64,000 nucleotides of DNA from Skermanella stibiiresistens SB22 (GTDB lineage: Bacteria; Pseudomonadota; Alphaproteobacteria; Azospirillales; Azospirillaceae): positions 62,001 through 126,000 of the forward strand of contig NZ_AVFL01000003.1 in NCBI RefSeq assembly GCF_000576635.1. The letters are read 5' to 3'. A program made the translations under genes and the position numbers. Below are positions 60,145-64,000 of the stretch, one piece after another. Positions within the stretch are counted from its first letter, which is position 1. Each line of letters starts with the position of its first letter. Below the pieces are notes generated by a model. That model was not told the DNA's origin. It saw only the letters and a list, made by a program, of their open reading frames with translations, and did not search any database.

Positions 60145-60873
60145 TCAGGAGACCGCCGAACCCAGCAGGTTGGAGCGGACCAGAAGCAGGTGGTCGCGCA
60201 GTTCTGACCGCGCGGTGTCGGCGTCCCGATCGGCCAGCGCCTCCACGATGCGCCTGTGCTGGTCCTGGTAGACCTGGCGCCGCTCCGGCGTCAGGGAGCG
60301 ATGCTTGAGCCTCAGCCACTCCGGCTGGTTGCGGGTCTCGTTCATGGTCGAGTACAGGTCGATCAGCAGGCTGTTCTTGGACGCCGAGACGATGGCGACA
60401 TGGAGTTGCCCATCCCACAGCTCGAAGGTGCCGACATCCTCGGCGGCCTCGGACTTGGCGACGCATTCCCGGAACCGCCGGACGTCCGCGGCGTTGGCGC
60501 GGAGCGCCGCCAGTTCGACCGCGGCGGGTTCGATCACCAGCCGGACCTCCATGATCTCCGCCGGGCTGGCGCCGTGGATGCGGCGGACGAGGCTGTCGGC
60601 GGCTTCCGGATCTGGGCCAGGACCTGTCGCCTGTCCCGGGGTCGCGACGAACGAGCCCCGGCCGACGTGCCGGACGATCCGGCCCTGGTCCTGGAGCAGC
60701 TTGAGGCTCTTGCGCAGGGTGTTGCGCGAGACGCCGAACTGCTTTTCCAGATCGCGTTCGGGCGGCAGCCGATATCCCGCCGTCCAAGACCCGTCCGCGA
60801 TGTTGTCCTCGATCATCTGGACCAGGGCGCTGGCTCCCGTCGCTGCGTGACTTCGAATGTTCCGTGTATCCAT
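60145..60873 (-). CDS. GntR/FadR-family (FCD) transcriptional regulator
   Basis: This 242-residue protein has a winged helix-turn-helix (ALVQMIEDNIADGSWTAGYRLPPERDLEKQFGVSRNTLRKSLKLLQDQGRI, cited in part) and an FCD ligand domain with the HVAIVSASKNSLLIDL helix that carries metal-ligand His residues. The start at 60,873 has a GGAG box 7 bases away; an in-frame start at 60,945 is less likely. It is divergent from the FAH-type hydrolase operon over 228 bp and upstream of the TauE permease and AKR, so it probably controls both sides in response to a carboxylate. Confidence 0.88.
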   Translation of the reverse strand: MDTRNIRSHAATGASALVQMIEDNIADGSWTAGYRLPPERDLEKQFGVSRNTLRKSLKLLQDQGRIVRHVGRGSFVATPGQATGPGPDPEAADSLVRRIHGASPAEIMEVRLVIEPAAVELAALRANAADVRRFRECVAKSEAAEDVGTFELWDGQLHVAIVSASKNSLLIDLYSTMNETRNQPEWLRLKHRSLTPERRQVYQDQHRRIVEALADRDADTARSELRDHLLLVRSNLLGSAVS

Positions 60874-61032
60874 GGGCAGCTCCAGAGGTCCGCGATGGTG
60901 AACCAAACAGAGCCCATTTCTAGCCGTCGGCGCCAAAGGCGGCAATACCGTCGAGAGCGGCGAACATGAGCGTTTTCAGCGGGTATTCCAGACGAGGCGG
61001 TTTTCGGCGCGGCGGTGAATCTTGATCCATCA

Positions 61033-61061
61033 TTGCGTAACCAGCGCCATTTGGCAATAAT
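61033..61061 (+). promoter_or_regulatory. Candidate promoter of the FAH-lyase-AKR operon
   Basis: TTGCGT (61,033-61,038) and AATAAT (61,056-61,061) are separated by 17 bp and end 40 bp before the ATG. ATTGC/GCAAT arms (61,032-61,036 and 61,054-61,058) flank the spacer and could be an operator for the divergent FadR-type regulator. Confidence 0.4.
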
Positions 61062-61100
61062 GGTTTTGGTAATGGCTCACTATTGGATCAGGAGACACCG

Positions 61101-61994
61101 ATGAAGTTCGCCACACTTGGGGACATGGGCGCGAGGGATGGCCAGGGAAAGGTCGCGCTGGTCGATCCGGTCGCCGGCACGGCGTGGCCGGTCGACGCGA
61201 TCCTGGGAGAGCGCGTCGCCGGCATGGTCGACCTGATCGAGCGCTATGGCGACCTGAAGGCCCGCATCCGCCCAACCGGCGACGCCATCGATCTCTCCTC
61301 CGCGCGGATCGAGGCGCCGATCCCGCGCCCCGCCCGCAACATCATGTGCGTCGGCAAGAACTACTTCGACCACGCGCACGAGTTCAGCCGGAGCGGGTTC
61401 GACAGCAGTTCCAAGGACAAGTCCGACGCGATCCCGGAGGTGCCGATCATCTTCACCAAGGTGCCGGAATCGGTGATCGCCGACGGTGACGACATCCGGT
61501 ATCCGGAGGGCGTCAGCGACAGCATCGACTACGAGGCCGAATTGGCCATCATCATCGGCGAGGGCGGCCGCGGCATCACGAAGGAGCGGGCGCTCGACCA
61601 TGTCTGGGGCTACACCATCATCAACGACGTGACGGCCCGCGACGTTCAGGGGCGGCACAAGCAGTGGTTCCTCGGCAAGTCGTTCGACACCTTCTGCCCG
61701 ATGGGTCCCTGGATCGTCACGGCGGACGAGGTGGACGCCGCTTCGCTGGGGGTGCGCTGCTGGGTGAACGACGAGCTGCGCCAGGACGCCAACACCAGCG
61801 ACCTGATCTTCGACATCCCGACCCTGATCGAGACCATCTCCGCCGGCATCACGCTGCGGCCCGGCGACGTGATCGCCACCGGCACGCCGGCGGGAGTCGG
61901 CATCGGCTTCAACCCGCCGCGTTACTTGAAGCGCGGCGACCGGGTGACGATCGAGATCGACGGCATCGGCCGGCTGACGAACACGCTGCGTTGA
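61101..61994 (+). CDS. Fumarylacetoacetate hydrolase-family protein
   Basis: This 297-residue protein has the FAH core: RNIMCVGKNYFDHAHEF, VPIIFTKVPESV, the metal acidic residues in IDYEAELAIIIGEGGRGI, YTIINDVTARDVQGRHKQWFLGKSFDTFCPMGPWI and a C-terminal GDVIATGTPAGVGIGFNPPRYLKRGD. Such enzymes cleave acyl-pyruvates, decarboxylate oxaloacetate-like acids or hydrate 2-oxopent-4-enoate. The start at 61,101 has an AGGAG box; an in-frame start at 61,083 adds six residues. It heads a plus-strand operon with the CitE-like lyase and an AKR. Confidence 0.9.
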   Translation: MKFATLGDMGARDGQGKVALVDPVAGTAWPVDAILGERVAGMVDLIERYGDLKARIRPTGDAIDLSSARIEAPIPRPARNIMCVGKNYFDHAHEFSRSGFDSSSKDKSDAIPEVPIIFTKVPESVIADGDDIRYPEGVSDSIDYEAELAIIIGEGGRGITKERALDHVWGYTIINDVTARDVQGRHKQWFLGKSFDTFCPMGPWIVTADEVDAASLGVRCWVNDELRQDANTSDLIFDIPTLIETISAGITLRPGDVIATGTPAGVGIGFNPPRYLKRGDRVTIEIDGIGRLTNTLR

Positions 61995-62008
61995 TCGGAG
62001 GAATGGCC

Positions 62009-62869
62009 ATGCTGACGGAAGCCGATCACACCAAGGCCGGTTGGCGCAGTCTGCTGTTCGTACCGGCGACGCGGCCCGACCGCTTCGCCAAGGCGGCGGC
62101 GAGCGGCGCCGACGCGGTCTGCGTCGATCTGGAGGACGCCGTGCCTCCCGATGCCAAGGACGGAGCGCGCGAGGAGGCGGTGCGCTTCCTCACCGCCCCG
62201 GCGGCCGCGGGATGCCAGAGCGTCGTCCGGATCAACAGCGTGCGCACCGAGAGCGGGCTCCGCGACGTGCTGGCGATCCTCGAGGTGCGGCCCGGAGGGG
62301 GCTTCATCGCGGTCCCGAAGATCGATTCCGCCGAGGAGGTGCAGTGGATCGACCAATTGCTGACTTCGGCCGGTGTCGGGCTGGGGATCGTGGCCCAGAT
62401 CGAGACCCTGCGCGGCATCGAGAACGCCACCGCCATCGCGGCCGCCTCTCCACGGATCGCGGCCATCATGTTCGGCGGCCTGGATCTGGCGGCGGAACTC
62501 GGCTCGTCGGTGACGTGGGACGCCCTGTTCCGCAGCCGCGCGCGGGTCGTCCACGCCTCGGCCCTGGCGGGCGTTCCCGCGATCGACATGCCATTCGTCG
62601 ATGTCGGCGATCCGGACGGCTGTGCCGGGGAGGCCAGACGGGTCCAGGGGCTTGGCTTCTCGGCCAAGATGGCGATCCACCCGACCCAGGTGCCCGTCAT
62701 CAACGCCGCGTTCTCCCCGACCGATGAGGAGGTCTCCCAGGCCCGCCGCGTCATCGCGGCGCTGGATGAGGCCAACGCCGCGTCGGCCGGCGTCGCGTTG
62801 TTGGATGGCAGGATGATCGAGCGGCCGGTGGCCCTGGCGATGCGGCGCGTCCTGGCCCGGGCGCGCTAG
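62009..62869 (+). CDS. HpcH/HpaI-CitE family lyase/aldolase
   Basis: This 286-residue TIM barrel has LLFVPATRPDRFAKA, the Mg-binding VCVDLEDAVPPDAK, QIETLRGIENATAIA, IMFGGLDLAAELG and AIHPTQVPVINAAF. It resembles citrate lyase beta-subunit-like proteins (CitE/CLYBL), which cleave malyl- or citramalyl-CoA or related acids. It follows the FAH-family gene by 14 bp. A GGAGG box fits the ATG at 62,009 better than the ATG at 62,003. The pair suggests stepwise breakdown of a branched or hydroxy dicarboxylate. Confidence 0.88.
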   Translation: MLTEADHTKAGWRSLLFVPATRPDRFAKAAASGADAVCVDLEDAVPPDAKDGAREEAVRFLTAPAAAGCQSVVRINSVRTESGLRDVLAILEVRPGGGFIAVPKIDSAEEVQWIDQLLTSAGVGLGIVAQIETLRGIENATAIAAASPRIAAIMFGGLDLAAELGSSVTWDALFRSRARVVHASALAGVPAIDMPFVDVGDPDGCAGEARRVQGLGFSAKMAIHPTQVPVINAAFSPTDEEVSQARRVIAALDEANAASAGVALLDGRMIERPVALAMRRVLARAR

Positions 62870-62955
62870 CGCGGGCGGGATTTCCGCGACGGCGGCCGCT
62901 TCCTCGGCTAGGGTCGATCCAACGTCGTGAACGACAACGCCTGGGAGGGCGAGTG

Positions 62956-63999
62956 ATGGACTACCGGTATTTGGGCAAGAGCGGCGTCAAGGTCTCCCCG
63001 ATCACGCTGGGCACCATGATGTTCGGCGGACCAACCGACGAGGCGACCTCGCGCCGGATCATCGACAAGGCGCGTGACCGCGGGATCAACCACATCGACA
63101 CCGCCGACGTCTACAACAAGGGCCGGTCGGAGGAGATCGTCGGCCGCGCCATCGCGGCGGAACGCGACTGGTGGTTCGTCGCCACCAAGCTCGCCAACCC
63201 GATGGGCGACGGCGTCAACCAGGGCGGGCTGTCGCGGAAGTGGATCAATCAGGCCGTGGACTCCAGCCTGAGGCGACTGGGCACAGACCACATCGACCTG
63301 ATGTACCTGCACCGCGCCGTCTTCGATTCACCCCTGGAGGAAACGGTGCGGGCGCTGGCCGACCTGATCCGGCAAGGCAAGCTGCGCTATTTCGGCGTGT
63401 CCAACTTCCGCGGCTGGCGGATCGCCGACATCTCGCGGATCGCGGACCTGGTGGGCATCGATCGGCCTGTCGCCAGCCAGCCGCTTTACAACATCGTCAA
63501 TCGGACCGCCGAGAGCGAGCAATTGCCAGCGGCGGGCCATTTTGGGCTGGGCGTCGTCTCGTACAGCCCCCTGGCGCGCGGGGTCCTGACCGCGAAATAC
63601 GCGCCGGACGCGGCACCCGATCCGGAAAGCCGCGCCGGCCGGTCGGACAAGCGCATCCTTGAGACGGAATGGCGGCCGGAATCGATCCGGATCGCGCGCG
63701 AACTGGCGGCGCACGCCGAGGCGCGTGGCACGACGGCCGCCAATTTCGCGCTGGCCTGGGTGCTGAACAACAAGCTGGTCGCCTCCGCCATCGCCGGCCC
63801 GCGCACCGAGGCGCATTGGGATGGCTATCAGGCGGCGCTGGACTATCGGTTCACCGCCGAGGACGAGGCGCTGGTCGATCGGCTGGTGGCGCCGGGGCAC
63901 ACCTCGACCCACGGCTTCACCGATCCGGCCCATCCGATCGAGGGGCGGGTTCCGCGCAACGCGATCGGTGACGTCACCGGCGGCGTCACTGCCGGGTAG
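62956..63999 (+). CDS. Aldo/keto reductase (copy 2)
   Basis: This 347-residue AKR has the tetrad in HIDTADVYNKGRSEEIVG (Asp, Tyr), VATKLANP (Lys) and IDLMYLHRAVFDSP (His). It has the C-terminal NADP-binding block ASAIAGPRTEAHWDGYQAAL. The stop is the last codon of the window. It is not closely similar to copy 1 at 58,305. The ATG at 62,956 has a GGGAGGG box, preferred over a GTG one codon upstream. It is 86 bp after the CitE-like gene and probably in the same operon. Confidence 0.9.
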   Translation: MDYRYLGKSGVKVSPITLGTMMFGGPTDEATSRRIIDKARDRGINHIDTADVYNKGRSEEIVGRAIAAERDWWFVATKLANPMGDGVNQGGLSRKWINQAVDSSLRRLGTDHIDLMYLHRAVFDSPLEETVRALADLIRQGKLRYFGVSNFRGWRIADISRIADLVGIDRPVASQPLYNIVNRTAESEQLPAAGHFGLGVVSYSPLARGVLTAKYAPDAAPDPESRAGRSDKRILETEWRPESIRIARELAAHAEARGTTAANFALAWVLNNKLVASAIAGPRTEAHWDGYQAALDYRFTAEDEALVDRLVAPGHTSTHGFTDPAHPIEGRVPRNAIGDVTGGVTAG

Positions 64000-64000
64000 C

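Overview
This window is very GC-rich, almost fully coding bacterial chromosome, probably from an alphaproteobacterium of the Rhodospirillales/Azospirillum-Skermanella type. That placement is an inference from codon use, Tat-dependent solute-binding proteins, the style of the chemosensory operon and the dispersed palindromic repeats. I saw no rRNA, tRNA, CRISPR array, insertion sequence or phage gene.

Left part (1-12,711). On the minus strand lies a metallocentre module (CobW/P47K GTPase, DUF1097 membrane protein, truncated nitrile hydratase beta-type subunit), followed by a DUF808 membrane protein, a periplasmic catalase-like protein and an SDR. Divergent from the SDR, behind a Fur-box-like palindrome (5359-5379), is a five-gene plus-strand operon (5463-12,711). 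It encodes a membrane-anchored seven-haem cytochrome, a FAD/[2Fe-2S]/cytochrome-b fusion, a two-haem ethylbenzene-dehydrogenase-type cytochrome, a decahaem MtrA/DmsE-type cytochrome and an MtrB/PioB-type outer-membrane barrel. It reads as a complete path from cytoplasmic flavin to the cell surface, that is, an extracellular electron transfer or metal-oxidation conduit, and is the most striking system here.

Middle part (12,733-41,056). This is a set of scavenging operons for nitrogen and carbon. One has two paralogous PotD-like binding proteins, two permeases, an ATPase, a dimethylarginine-hydrolase-like deiminase, a PuuE-like deacetylase and two tandem paralogous small proteins with a nuclease-like core. 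A second is a urea/amide UrtABCDE-type transporter with an acetamidase/formamidase, behind a near-consensus sigma-54 promoter. A third is another PotABCD-like transporter, also behind a sigma-54-like element, followed by hydroxyisourate hydrolase, an amidase, a GntR regulator and an Asp/Glu racemase-family enzyme. Three copies of an 82-86 bp palindromic repeat sit between genes.

Right part (41,089-63,999). A nine-gene chemosensory operon runs on the minus strand (STAS, CheY, CheA, CheW, MCP, CheW, CheR, CheB, MCP-like). Next is a lactate permease gene, then a tripartite tricarboxylate transporter operon (alpha/beta hydrolase, TctC, TctB, TctA, LVIVD beta-propeller). The window ends with an aldo/keto reductase, a TauE/SafE permease and a FadR-type regulator, divergent from a fumarylacetoacetate-hydrolase / CitE-like lyase / aldo-keto reductase operon. 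The last block looks like uptake and breakdown of an organic acid whose identity the sequence does not reveal.
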